A stretch of 64,000 nucleotides of DNA, taken from Clostridia bacterium. Lineage in GTDB: Bacteria; Bacillota; Clostridia; Christensenellales; Aristaeellaceae. Under the pieces are notes generated by a model. The model saw only the letters and a program-made list of their open reading frames with translations. It was not told where the DNA came from and did not search any database. The stretch is taken from contig JAFUBA010000013.1 of assembly GCA_017460395.1 (NCBI GenBank), forward strand, positions 1 to 64,000. Direction: 5' to 3'. The first letter of the stretch is position 1. Each line of letters starts with the position of its first letter. Of this stretch, positions 8,402 to 16,503 are shown piece after piece. A program made the translations under genes and the position numbers.

Positions 8402-9893
8402 ATATGACCACCTGACCGTCTGCACCCAGGATCTGCCAGCCATCCGGTCCCTTGGCGGCGGCAAAGCCATCGGTCAGCGACATGATCTGGCTGTACTTGA
8501 GCGGTACAACAATCTCGCCCTGCAGGTTCATCATGCCCCACCTGTCTTCTTCGCGTACAGCACACAGGCCTTCCTGGAAGCCATACACGGCATCCCATCT
8601 GGTTTCCAAAACAATCTCGCCCTTCCTGTTCAGAAAGCCCCATTTGCCACCCAGCTCACAGGCGGCCATTTCTCCCTGAAAAGGACTGAGAAACTCATAC
8701 TTCATGTCAATGACTTCCCAGCCCTTGGTGTCGATGGCGCCGAACTTGCCGCCTCGCTGCACCACGGCCAACCCGTCCTGGAAGGGATTGACGAACTCAT
8801 AGATGGGGTCCACGCTGACATGTCCGGTGTGATCAATGAAGCCATATCGGTTGTTGACACATACACGGCCCATCTGCTCCTGAAAGTCCAGAGCCAGATC
8901 CCAGTCGATACTGCCAAGCACGGCCCCGTTTGGATCGATATAGCCCCATTTCCGGCTTCTCATCACGGTACACCGGCCCTCATGGAAGGCACCTGTCTTA
9001 TCAAAAGACGGCGGAATGACCGTTTCACCATTTTCATTGATGAAACCCCAGAGGTTTTCCTGCCTAAACGGCGCCAGACCCTCTGAGAAGCGGAATCCAC
9101 GGTCCCAGGATGGTCTTGAAATCTCCTCCCCGGTGGCACTCAGCAGAATATCTTTCCTGTGCTTTTCCACCCACGCGGTCCCGTCATGGAAGTGTTCGGC
9201 CGCATCCCAGACGACAGGAATCACTATTTTGCCGTCCGGCCCAACATACCCGAACCTTCCCTTCTCCTCCACCAGCGCCAGATGGTCCTCGTAGTCCCCT
9301 ACAAAATGCCAGCTCGGCTCAAAAAAAGACTTGGTGGAGGCGATCAGGACCCCATGCCGCTTCTGATGCCCGTCATGATAGAGGTATACGCCCTCGCCGA
9401 GCGAGGAAACCTCCTCCGCCTTCCGGAACTGGGCCATCAGGCGCTGCTCGGCGGCAGGGCCGCGGGATGGTCCCCGTTTTCTTCCACCGTCCTTTACAGC
9501 CTCGGTCTTCTCCTGGCTGGGCTTTGCTTCCTTTGCGTTCTTCTTTTCCGCCCTGTTCCCGGACTGAGGAGGCTGCTTTCGATTTTCCTTTGCCTCATCC
9601 ATTTCTGGCGCATCGGCCTTGTTCTGACGCGCCGGACGTTTACCATCGCGCCTGGGTGCTCCCTTTGCATCTCCGGCAGAAGGCTTCCCGCCCCTGGGCC
9701 CCTTCCTGACGTTTTTCGCGCTTCCTGCTTCACCTGCCTTCGGCGCGCCATCCCTTGTTCTTCGAATAGGTGCCCGGACGGCAGCAGGTGCAGTGTCTGC
9801 ACTCTGCCCGCCTCCCTCACTGTTTTCCGGGAATGCAAACCGCTTCGCGCCGCCAAAGAGCAGCTCCTGAAGCGAAACTGTGTGACGGATCAT
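8400..9893 (-). CDS. WG-repeat protein with a charged disordered N-terminal region
   Basis: A 497-residue protein. Residues 1-25 form a short ordered-looking N-peptide. About 25-150 is low-complexity and rich in Lys, Arg, Ala, Gly and Pro, so almost surely disordered. About 190-497 carries eight or nine WG-type beta repeats (such as LWGFINENGE, KWGYIDPNGA, RYGFIDHTG, KWGFLNRKGE, RWGMMNLQGE). There is no signal peptide or membrane segment, so it is probably cytoplasmic. The ATG at 9893 has GGAGG 8 bases upstream; an upstream ATG at 9923 has none. WG repeats usually mediate protein or surface contacts and no enzyme domain is visible. The basic tail could bind nucleic acid, but that is inference. 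Confidence 0.8.
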   Translation of the reverse strand: MIRHTVSLQELLFGGAKRFAFPENSEGGGQSADTAPAAVRAPIRRTRDGAPKAGEAGSAKNVRKGPRGGKPSAGDAKGAPRRDGKRPARQNKADAPEMDEAKENRKQPPQSGNRAEKKNAKEAKPSQEKTEAVKDGGRKRGPSRGPAAEQRLMAQFRKAEEVSSLGEGVYLYHDGHQKRHGVLIASTKSFFEPSWHFVGDYEDHLALVEEKGRFGYVGPDGKIVIPVVWDAAEHFHDGTAWVEKHRKDILLSATGEEISRPSWDRGFRFSEGLAPFRQENLWGFINENGETVIPPSFDKTGAFHEGRCTVMRSRKWGYIDPNGAVLGSIDWDLALDFQEQMGRVCVNNRYGFIDHTGHVSVDPIYEFVNPFQDGLAVVQRGGKFGAIDTKGWEVIDMKYEFLSPFQGEMAACELGGKWGFLNRKGEIVLETRWDAVYGFQEGLCAVREEDRWGMMNLQGEIVVPLKYSQIMSLTDGFAAAKGPDGWQILGADGQVVI

Positions 9894-9919
9894 GTATACA
9901 GCCTCCGTGAAATCTGGCG

Positions 9920-10008
9920 ACATATGCCATATGTGTGTCTGTGCACGTGTCTGTTACTTCCATAGGTTTCATCAGACGCGCGGCAAAACATATGGTATCT
10001 TACCATAT
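9920..10008 (-). promoter_or_regulatory. candidate promoter with two palindromes upstream of the WG-repeat gene
   Basis: Two perfect palindromes occur: ACATATG-C-CATATGT (9920-9934) and ATATGGTA-TCT-TACCATAT (9990-10008). They share CATATGG-like half sites. A weak minus-strand promoter, TTGCCG-16-TATGGA (9986 down to 9959), lies between them. The arrangement is operator-like, but no regulator gene adjoins. Confidence 0.4.
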
Positions 10009-10050
10009 TTTCCCCTGGAAGTCATCCGATTTCTGATCTCATCTGCATTC

Positions 10051-10085
10051 AAAAAGCGGTCAGGAACATGGATGTTTCTGACCGC
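10051..10085 (-). terminator. terminator of the DUF3048 gene
   Basis: GCGGTCAGGAACAT (10056-10069) pairs with its near-complement ending at 10085, followed on the minus strand by TTTTT (10055-10051). Confidence 0.85.
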
Positions 10086-10093
10086 CGTCTTTC

Positions 10094-11389
10094 TCACTCG
10101 TAGGTTACAGGCTTTTCCAGGGGGCACTGCACGATGAATGTCTTTCCCACCTGGAACTGGATTTCTTCGCCATTCTCATCGTAGAAAACCGTCCTTGAGG
10201 CCATGTTTTCCTGGAGCCATGACTGGGTGTATGTTTTGCCACTGTACTTGACCTTGAAGCTCGCCTCGGTTCCCTTGGTGTAACCGCCGCGCTTCCAGTA
10301 TCCGGCGATGTGACGGCCATTCATGAAAATGTCCGCATTGCCCTCGCCCGGATAGCTTTCGCCGTAAATGTCCACCTTGGCATTGATGACCACCGGCGCA
10401 TCCTTGCCCTTGAAAACGGTGGGCGTCCACTGGATGATCACATTGTCAAAGGTCAGGGCTTCCTGCGTCTCAAGCTCTTTCCAGAGCGTGGTCTTCGGCT
10501 TTTTGGATGTAGAGGATGTGGAAGACACATAGCGCTCATACTTTCCGATTTCTGTATTATAGATAAAGGTGTCATTAAAGCCGGATTTCACACTGCTCTG
10601 CCAGTTCACCTTCACAGACATACCGCTGTCGCCGCCCGTGAAAGGCTCCGTGGTAAACAGCATGGTATGATTGATGGGTGTGACGTCCGGAGGCACCATC
10701 TTGGAGATTTCAGCTGCATTTCCGGAAACATGGTCCGGGTTCTTCAGATTGCTGTTCAGATACTTGGATTTGTACTGCTCATAGTAATTCATCCAGGGCT
10801 TGGCTTCGCCGACGGCACCCGGGAAGCATACACCCTTGTAGGTGGCACCAAGCATGTTCAGCCATTCGATGACGTTCGTCTGGGTATATGTCTGCTGACC
10901 ATAGTACATGAAACCGCCGTTCCACTCTTCCCGCAGCCAGATATGGCCAAGACGGGCAGAACGGATCGGGCCGACAGCCTCTGGAATCACATCCGAGAAC
11001 AGCGCTGTCAGGCGGGTTTCACCGTTGGAATGAAGCTGCTGCTCATACATGATATCCGCATACTGTACACCCCAGGGCGCTTTGGTGCCGCCGCCGGCAG
11101 AGTTGGTTGCGGGATGCTTTTTGGAACCGGAACTGTTCAGCGGGTTGCTGATCTGCACCATCATGGGCAGATATCTTCCTGACACGGCAAGACCGTTTGC
11201 ACCGACAGGGATCTCAAGGCTGCTGAGTGCACGTCCTGTGGTAGGGCTGATGCCATCCACGGAAGGATTGCCCTCTGCCACACCGACCTTGATGCCGCGG
11301 TCCTCATTCGGGTTGATGGTGGTTTCGGCCAGGGCTGTACCTGAGAGCAGCATGGCAACCATCAGGATACACGCCAGAAGTCTACGCAT
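10094..11389 (-). CDS. secreted DUF3048 (YerB-like) protein
   Basis: A 431-residue exported protein. The signal peptide covers residues 1-21 and ends LSGTALA before ETT; it has no lipobox cysteine at the cleavage site, unlike Bacillus YerB, which is a lipoprotein. The rest matches the DUF3048 N- and C-terminal domains, including segments such as YMVQISNP-like, RPARLGH-like and the closing GKTFIVQ strand. The function is not established. The ATG at 11389 lies 8 bases after GGAGG; an upstream in-frame GTG at 11425 has no such site. It has its own promoter and terminator, so it is monocistronic, with a leader of about 120 nt. Confidence 0.85.
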   Translation of the reverse strand: MRRLLACILMVAMLLSGTALAETTINPNEDRGIKVGVAEGNPSVDGISPTTGRALSSLEIPVGANGLAVSGRYLPMMVQISNPLNSSGSKKHPATNSAGGGTKAPWGVQYADIMYEQQLHSNGETRLTALFSDVIPEAVGPIRSARLGHIWLREEWNGGFMYYGQQTYTQTNVIEWLNMLGATYKGVCFPGAVGEAKPWMNYYEQYKSKYLNSNLKNPDHVSGNAAEISKMVPPDVTPINHTMLFTTEPFTGGDSGMSVKVNWQSSVKSGFNDTFIYNTEIGKYERYVSSTSSTSKKPKTTLWKELETQEALTFDNVIIQWTPTVFKGKDAPVVINAKVDIYGESYPGEGNADIFMNGRHIAGYWKRGGYTKGTEASFKVKYSGKTYTQSWLQENMASRTVFYDENGEEIQFQVGKTFIVQCPLEKPVTYE

Positions 11390-11513
11390 TCGTGTTTCCT
11401 CCATTGTCTGAAAAATAGATTTCACGATTAGGTATCAGGTTTTCTGCGTTCGCCCATCAGCTGACAGGCATCATGAATGCACCGGCGTGTGAGCACCGGA
11501 AGCATACAAGGCG

Positions 11514-11542
11514 ATTATAGGGGGTTTGAGAAAAAGAATCAA
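11514..11542 (-). promoter_or_regulatory. promoter of the DUF3048 gene
   Basis: On the minus strand TTGATT (11542-11537), a 17-bp spacer, and a perfect TATAAT (11519-11514). Confidence 0.8.
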
Positions 11543-11696
11543 TGGGTAATTGCAAATTTGTTACAGTTTTGTGATATGTTTGTGCGAGATTCTGTGACAA
11601 ATTGTTGCATAATTTCGAGTTTTCTTTGCGTGCTTTGTTATATTTTTGTAATATTTGACGCTGACTGCTTTCCTGTCGTGGCATGGTTTTCAGCAG

Positions 11697-11732
11697 AAAA
11701 CCCGAAGCACGACTGAGAAATCGTACTTCGGG
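11697..11732 (-). terminator. terminator of the fau-galactosidase cluster
   Basis: CCCGAAG (11701-11707) pairs with CTTCGGG (11726-11732), with an inner ACGA/TCGT extension, followed by TTTT on the minus strand (11700-11697). Confidence 0.8.
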
Positions 11733-11746
11733 CAATGAAAACCTTT

Positions 11747-12166
11747 TCAGATGGCATAGCCAAAACAGGCTTCCAGGCACTGCTCTGCACAGTCAGAGGC
11801 GTCCATCACATCCTCGCTTGAGGACGGAATGAAGGCCACATATTCAAGGTCACGTCTCAGTGCTTCCTGATGTTCCCTCGTAAAAGACGGAATCAAAAGC
11901 CGCATCACGGCACATTTCCAGTCATGATTGTCTCCCCGGAGGATATCACCCACCAGGGGGAAGATCCGATTTTCCTCGGACTTCAGTGTGTTCAGTGCCT
12001 GTCGCACTTCCTCATGCCGCGAATCGCCCAGCTGATTGAGAAGTCCCCCGATCGTAGAGTGCACGACATTCTGCCCGAAAGTTCCCTGCTCCATACGCCT
12101 CGTCTCCCATTCTCCTGTGTCTTTCGCGGCCAGCACCGTGTGCTCCCCGCTTTCCAAAGAATACAC
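11747..12166 (-). CDS. hypothetical protein, 139 aa
   Basis: A soluble, mainly helical acidic protein without a signal peptide or recognised motif. It has three Cys near the C-terminus in a DCAEQCLEAC pattern. It starts with GTG at 12166, preceded by GAAGG about 5 bases upstream; no other start is available before the in-frame stop near 12202. It is the last gene of a five-gene minus-strand cluster, 50 bp after the DUF3267 gene and just before a terminator. I do not recognise the family and infer no function. Confidence 0.55.
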   Translation of the reverse strand: MYSLESGEHTVLAAKDTGEWETRRMEQGTFGQNVVHSTIGGLLNQLGDSRHEEVRQALNTLKSEENRIFPLVGDILRGDNHDWKCAVMRLLIPSFTREHQEALRRDLEYVAFIPSSSEDVMDASDCAEQCLEACFGYAI

Positions 12167-12216
12167 TGTGCCTTCACAATTGTAAATGGAGCAATCGGGG
12201 GGTTATATGCCGGATA

Positions 12217-12816
12217 TCACAAGATATCGTGCAGCCGATAGATGTGCATCTCTACACCTGTATCTCTCACCAGCAGATCCTCCCGGTATTTCAGCATCAG
12301 GAAGGACATGTACAGGTCACCTGCAGCGCCGCTCACATTCCCGATCTGGAGAAAATAGATCACGTAAAACCATGTCCTCGGCACAAGGAAATTCGCAGTG
12401 CCGAAGAGAATACCCCAGACCACCACGGGTGCCATGGCGATCAGGAAATAGCCCGGCCTGGTAAAATAGTCCTCCTCGCTGCCGGCATACGCATACATTC
12501 CCGTGAACCCAAACCTGACTTTTCCGCCGCCCTCAAGTTTCATGACTGCGGCGTGTGTTCCCTCGTGCAGCACCATATAAGCGATGTAGCCCGCAATCAG
12601 CGTGACAAACCGAAGGGCATAGGCGCCCATTCCCTCGGACATGTCAAAGAGCGTACTGATCGGAACCACCAGCATGGCAGGTACCAGCATCACCACGGCC
12701 AGGACAAGAGCAATGGCTGCGATCAGGCGCATGGTATGTTTGTCCTTTTGCATGTCGATATGGCGAAGCAGCGTGGCTCCCTCCGGAAGAGTTCTCATTG
12801 CGTGCATGGGCTGCAT
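12217..12816 (-). CDS. DUF3267-type membrane protein with HExxH motif
   Basis: A 199-residue integral membrane protein with about four to five hydrophobic segments (near 30-55, 65-85, 120-150, 150-170). HEGTH at residues 84-88 lies inside the second segment and suggests a zinc-dependent intramembrane protease-like fold, as in DUF3267 and other site-2-protease relatives. A longer open frame runs upstream, but its first 157 codons overlap the GNAT gene in another frame. The real ATG at 12816 has AGGAGG 10 bases before it. Proteolytic activity is inferred from the motif only. Confidence 0.75.
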   Translation of the reverse strand: MQPMHAMRTLPEGATLLRHIDMQKDKHTMRLIAAIALVLAVVMLVPAMLVVPISTLFDMSEGMGAYALRFVTLIAGYIAYMVLHEGTHAAVMKLEGGGKVRFGFTGMYAYAGSEEDYFTRPGYFLIAMAPVVVWGILFGTANFLVPRTWFYVIYFLQIGNVSGAAGDLYMSFLMLKYREDLLVRDTGVEMHIYRLHDIL

Positions 12817-12856
12817 GGAACTTGTGCCTCCTGTACTTTTCTGATTCTGTGTCTTG

Positions 12857-13348
12857 TCATAGCCATTCAAAGGCGAGGCGCGGATCGTCATCCTCCTCCA
12901 CGTGGATGATGCCGCAGTACTGAAAGCCCAGCTTTCGAAGAAGCGACTGCATGGGGAGATTATCCCCGTGTGTATCCATGCGCAGATCCCCGCACTGATC
13001 GTGTGCCCATGTGATACACTTTGTGCCGACACCCTTCTTTTCGCCACTGCTGGCAATCCGGTGAACCACGCCGTACGGTCCATGCCCAGGCCATTCACCG
13101 TCAATCTCGTTGTAGCACGGATCGACCGCCTCACCATGAAGGAAGCAGAAGACGCCGAGAATGTTCTCCCCTTCCGTGCACACATAGCTTCGGCCCAGGC
13201 AGATATCCTCCTCCACGAGCGGCCTCGGCGGCCAGTTCGTAGCGCCCCACTGCCTCGGGTTTCCATGTTCTGCCATAAACGTGCGGGCATGGGCGTAGAT
13301 GCTCATCACCGCATCAAGCTCCTCAGGTCTGGTCTTTCGAATGTTCAC
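12857..13348 (-). CDS. GNAT family N-acetyltransferase
   Basis: A 163-residue protein with a GNAT pattern: N-terminal IRKTRPEELDAVMSIY, then VVHRIASSGEKKGVGTKCI (the acetyl-CoA-binding loop, slightly divergent from RxxGxG/A) and a C-terminal LLRKLGFQYCGIIHVEE. Such enzymes acetylate small molecules or protein N-termini; the substrate is unknown. Its ATG overlaps the TGA of the upstream galactosidase gene by 4 bases, showing translational coupling. Confidence 0.85.
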   Translation of the reverse strand: MNIRKTRPEELDAVMSIYAHARTFMAEHGNPRQWGATNWPPRPLVEEDICLGRSYVCTEGENILGVFCFLHGEAVDPCYNEIDGEWPGHGPYGVVHRIASSGEKKGVGTKCITWAHDQCGDLRMDTHGDNLPMQSLLRKLGFQYCGIIHVEEDDDPRLAFEWL

Positions 13349-15525
13349 GGCTGATATCCCGCCTTCCTGTTGCGGCAGATACGGAAAAGCCGTGCCATGG
13401 GCGCTTTGGAAAAGCGCAGCGTCAGCTTGCCCTTTTCGTCCAGGCGTGCCTCTGTCTCCTTTTCCGCCCCGGATGGATAGAGCACCTCCATGGTCCAGTC
13501 AGTGGCCGTTTCATCCCAGAGCCTGTGCAGATCCAGCGTATGCACACTGTCGCCGCTGCCAAAGGAGGTCTCGCGCCTCCAGACAGCGAGATATGCCTCC
13601 TCCCCGTCCCGAAGTGCCAGGGCAACCCAGGGATCCTCCTCCTTTGCATAGCCATCCGGCCAGAGGGGAAGGCAGCTCGGAAGACGCTTCCGGTAGCCCT
13701 GATAGGTCCTGATTCCTTCGCATACAAGCCCATATGCCTCCTCGCTCAGCTCGGCCAGATGGCCGGACTGATGGATGCGACCCATCATGGCATTGATCAT
13801 GTTGAAGATCACCGTCTCGCGGTCCGCATCCCGCATGGGATAGGACCAGACCGCTGACTGTTCCGGTGTCACCCCACTGGGCCCGTTGCAGGCAATCGTC
13901 GAATATGTCTGAAAATCCTCCTGATCCGATGTGGACTGGATGGAATACCGTGACAGCATGGCGTAGTCCATGCGCATGCCGCCACTGGAACAGTTCTCGA
14001 TGACCAGATCCGGATACTTTCGGAAGATATCCTCGAGCCACCTGATGTAGGCCCGCTCATGCTCCAGAAGACCCTGTCCTGGACTGTCGGCATCCCACTC
14101 AGGTCCGATGCCGGGTTCAATGTTGTAGTCCATCTTTATGTAGCCTGCGCCGTATTCCTCTACCAGGCGGTCGACCACGGAGGTGGCAAAGGCTCGCACC
14201 TCGGGATTGCGGAAATCCAGTTGATAGCGGCTTCTGTCAAAGACCCGTTTCCCGTGGCGTGTAAAAAACCAGCTGTCCGGCAATTGATCCGCAAGCGGGC
14301 AGTGGATCCCCATAACCTCCAGTTCCAGCCACAGCCCTGGAATCATGCCGTTTGCGCGGATTTTGTCTGTGAGCGCACGCAGTCCATCCGGAAAGCGTTC
14401 CCTGCTCTCCTTCCACTCGCCGACGCCGTCCCACCAGCTGCCGCTGGCATACCACCCGGCGTCAATCACATAATACTCACAGCCTGCCTTCGCAGCAGCC
14501 TCAATCAGCGGCGGTTCATTCTCCTGGGTGGGATCTCCGAACAGGCAGTTCATGTAGTCATTGAAGATGACGGGTAGCTCCTCGTTGTCCCGGTTCACGC
14601 GCCGGATTCTGCGTCTTACGCAGGTCAGTACCGACATGGCCTCGCTGAAATCCGCATGGCTGACACCAACGCACACCGGCACGGACGTGAAGCTCTCGCC
14701 CGGTTTCAGGTTCTTTGAAAAGTGAGACTGGATTTCCGTAGGGCCCGAGATATTCAGATACATGTGATTGTCCTGCTCCCCGATCTCCCAGTGCCAGGAG
14801 CCGTTGTGCTCAATCTCAAAAAACAGTCCTTCGTCCGTCTCAAGGTTCTCGATCAGGGCCATGGGAAGATAGTTTTTTGACGACCAGTTGCCCGTGTTGG
14901 AAAACTCAATGTTCTTGGAGGTCCTGCGCATCACGTGCGGCTGATTCTGTGCAAGGCCCATCTCCGGCAGCGAATAGGTCCTCCAGGCAAGCTCCTTCTG
15001 CCAGCCGTGGTGCGGAATGGAGATGCGAAGCTTGTGATCGACATCCGTGATGCCGCCCCGGTCGATGCCCAGGTAGGAAAAGCTGCCAAGATACTCGAGG
15101 GTCTGCGTCTCGCTGCCCGTATTCCGGATTTCATTGGTGACATGCACGCAGCTGAGACCCCGATGAAACTGAAAACGGGTGATCAGACTGCATTTTGTCA
15201 CATCGTCTTCCTGCAGGATGCACAGCAGTTTTCCCTCTTCTGTTTCTTCTGTTGTGTGTGATACGTACTTCATGGTGGCGCCTGGCACTGTACAGATGTA
15301 CATATTGCCCTGTTTTTCATACGGACGGTCATACCCGGACAGGAGTGCCTGTGAGAACACATAACCGTCCCTCAGGTACAGTGTCTCATTCTCTGATCCG
15401 AAGTTTTCATCCTCCGCGGGATCATAGGGCCTTCTGCCGAAGTGAAGCAGCCGGATAAAACCCTCCTCTGTCACCCCGAAGGTCATGTGCAGGTCCTGTT
15501 CCTGAAAATGCAGGTATTCTTTCAT
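13345..15525 (-). CDS. alpha-galactosidase, glycoside hydrolase family 36
   Basis: A 726-residue enzyme that removes terminal alpha-galactose from oligosaccharides such as raffinose or melibiose. The family layout is seen: an N-terminal beta-sandwich, a central barrel with KMDYN (nucleophile Asp466) and CSSGGMRMD at 512-520 (acid/base Asp520), and a C-terminal beta domain. There is no signal peptide, so it works in the cytoplasm on imported sugar. The ATG at 15525 follows AAAGGA at 8 bases; a TTG at 15546 is in frame but has no site. No sugar transporter adjoins, so the substrate supply lies elsewhere. The GNAT gene is coupled behind it. Confidence 0.92.
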   Translation of the reverse strand: MKEYLHFQEQDLHMTFGVTEEGFIRLLHFGRRPYDPAEDENFGSENETLYLRDGYVFSQALLSGYDRPYEKQGNMYICTVPGATMKYVSHTTEETEEGKLLCILQEDDVTKCSLITRFQFHRGLSCVHVTNEIRNTGSETQTLEYLGSFSYLGIDRGGITDVDHKLRISIPHHGWQKELAWRTYSLPEMGLAQNQPHVMRRTSKNIEFSNTGNWSSKNYLPMALIENLETDEGLFFEIEHNGSWHWEIGEQDNHMYLNISGPTEIQSHFSKNLKPGESFTSVPVCVGVSHADFSEAMSVLTCVRRRIRRVNRDNEELPVIFNDYMNCLFGDPTQENEPPLIEAAAKAGCEYYVIDAGWYASGSWWDGVGEWKESRERFPDGLRALTDKIRANGMIPGLWLELEVMGIHCPLADQLPDSWFFTRHGKRVFDRSRYQLDFRNPEVRAFATSVVDRLVEEYGAGYIKMDYNIEPGIGPEWDADSPGQGLLEHERAYIRWLEDIFRKYPDLVIENCSSGGMRMDYAMLSRYSIQSTSDQEDFQTYSTIACNGPSGVTPEQSAVWSYPMRDADRETVIFNMINAMMGRIHQSGHLAELSEEAYGLVCEGIRTYQGYRKRLPSCLPLWPDGYAKEEDPWVALALRDGEEAYLAVWRRETSFGSGDSVHTLDLHRLWDETATDWTMEVLYPSGAEKETEARLDEKGKLTLRFSKAPMARLFRICRNRKAGYQP

Positions 15526-15574
15526 GAGCACGTTCCTTTCATTCAAATATCACGGGCACGATAGTTCTTGTTGT

Positions 15575-16183
15575 TCATCGTTCGGTCCCTGGTGGCTCGA
15601 GAAAGCCTTTTTCCGTGCAGATCTTCTCCACAGGCACGTCCCAGGGGTCTGCCGGCACCTTCTCGAGCACGGCTAACGTCCGGCACAGGCAGATGACGCT
15701 TCCCCGAATTCCCGGAAGATAGCGGTCATAGAACCCTCCGCCCTGTCCAAGACGCATGAAGAGCCTGTCCGTTGCGATGCAGGGGACAAGGCACAAGTCG
15801 ATGGATTCTGGCGGCATTCTTTCGCTACCCTGTGGCTCCGGAAGATTCATATAGCCCGTATGCAGCTCTGAAAGATCGCGCACACGAACAGCCCCCATGA
15901 TACCAGGACCCTGGCACTTTGGAAGAAGCAGCCTCTTCCCTTCCCGGATGGCTCTCTCAAGAAGTGGCCATGTGTCAATCTCCCAGTCTGTGCCTGCATA
16001 GGCAAAGACGCTCCCGGCACGCTGCCAGGCGTCCGAAGCGAAAAGATGCCGGAGAATGGCTGCGTCTATGGCCTTCCGCTCGCATACGGGCAGCGCTCGA
16101 TGTCTCTGTCTCATCGCGCTTCGAAGCATCTGTTTCTGGTTTTTTGTAGGAGACAGGTCCCGTATATCTGTCTGAATCTCCAT
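15575..16183 (-). CDS. fau: 5-formyltetrahydrofolate cyclo-ligase
   Basis: A 202-residue ATP-dependent enzyme that converts 5-formyl-THF to 5,10-methenyl-THF in the folate one-carbon pool. The diagnostic GQGGGFYDR loop is at 146-154 and the N-terminal KQMLRSAMRQRHRAL helix with its conserved Lys/Arg is intact. Length fits the family. AAGGAAGG precedes the ATG. It is the first gene of the minus-strand cluster and has its own promoter; the galactosidase starts 49 bp downstream. Confidence 0.88.
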   Translation of the reverse strand: MEIQTDIRDLSPTKNQKQMLRSAMRQRHRALPVCERKAIDAAILRHLFASDAWQRAGSVFAYAGTDWEIDTWPLLERAIREGKRLLLPKCQGPGIMGAVRVRDLSELHTGYMNLPEPQGSERMPPESIDLCLVPCIATDRLFMRLGQGGGFYDRYLPGIRGSVICLCRTLAVLEKVPADPWDVPVEKICTEKGFLEPPGTER

Positions 16184-16503
16184 ATGGTCCCTGCCTTCCT
16201 TTCGATATCTTTCGGAGTCCTTGGGCTGCTTTCAGTATAGCACACTCGGTAAAATGCCACAAAGTATCGTTCTTCCATGTTCTGTGGTCATGTAAGCTTC
16301 TGCAGGACCAGGTGGGATTGACCCCGGAGGCAAACTTGGGTAATCTATCGCTGTAGTTTCTCTGGCGGGATAATATAGCGCTCAGAAACTACATTTATAC
16401 TTTCACCAATCATACGACTTTTCATCACTTTCTATGCAAAAAACTGGCTTTTCCCTCTTTCCCTCATAAATAGGGGCCTCTCCATGCGAATTTCTTTACG
16501 AAG
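16184..16503. other. intergenic region between fau and the sugar transferase (divergent)
   Basis: No gene. It contains the fau promoter (16234-16262) on the minus strand. On the plus strand an inverted repeat, GTAGTTTCT (16353-16361) with AGAAACTAC (16384-16392), surrounds a TAATAT box. Small open frames here lack ribosome sites. Confidence 0.5.
16234..16262 (-). promoter_or_regulatory. promoter of fau cluster
   Basis: Minus-strand TTGTGG (16262-16257), a 17-bp spacer, and TATACT (16239-16234). Confidence 0.6.

Larger units (their letters stand above)
11390..11746. other. AT-rich intergenic region
   Basis: No gene is visible. The stretch holds the DUF3048 promoter (11514-11542), an AT-rich block at 11540-11670 with no clear structure, and the terminator of the next minus-strand cluster (11697-11732). 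Short open frames here have no ribosome site and no family resemblance. Confidence 0.6.

Noticed and set aside
11477-11780. Short open frames in the AT-rich gap (11477-11716 and 11457-11780)
   Set aside because: They overlap a promoter and a terminator, lack ribosome sites and resemble nothing.
12817-13290. Extended N-terminus of the DUF3267 gene, adding about 157 residues
   Set aside because: The added part is Arg/Ser-rich and is the GNAT gene read in another frame; a good ribosome site marks the internal ATG at 12816.
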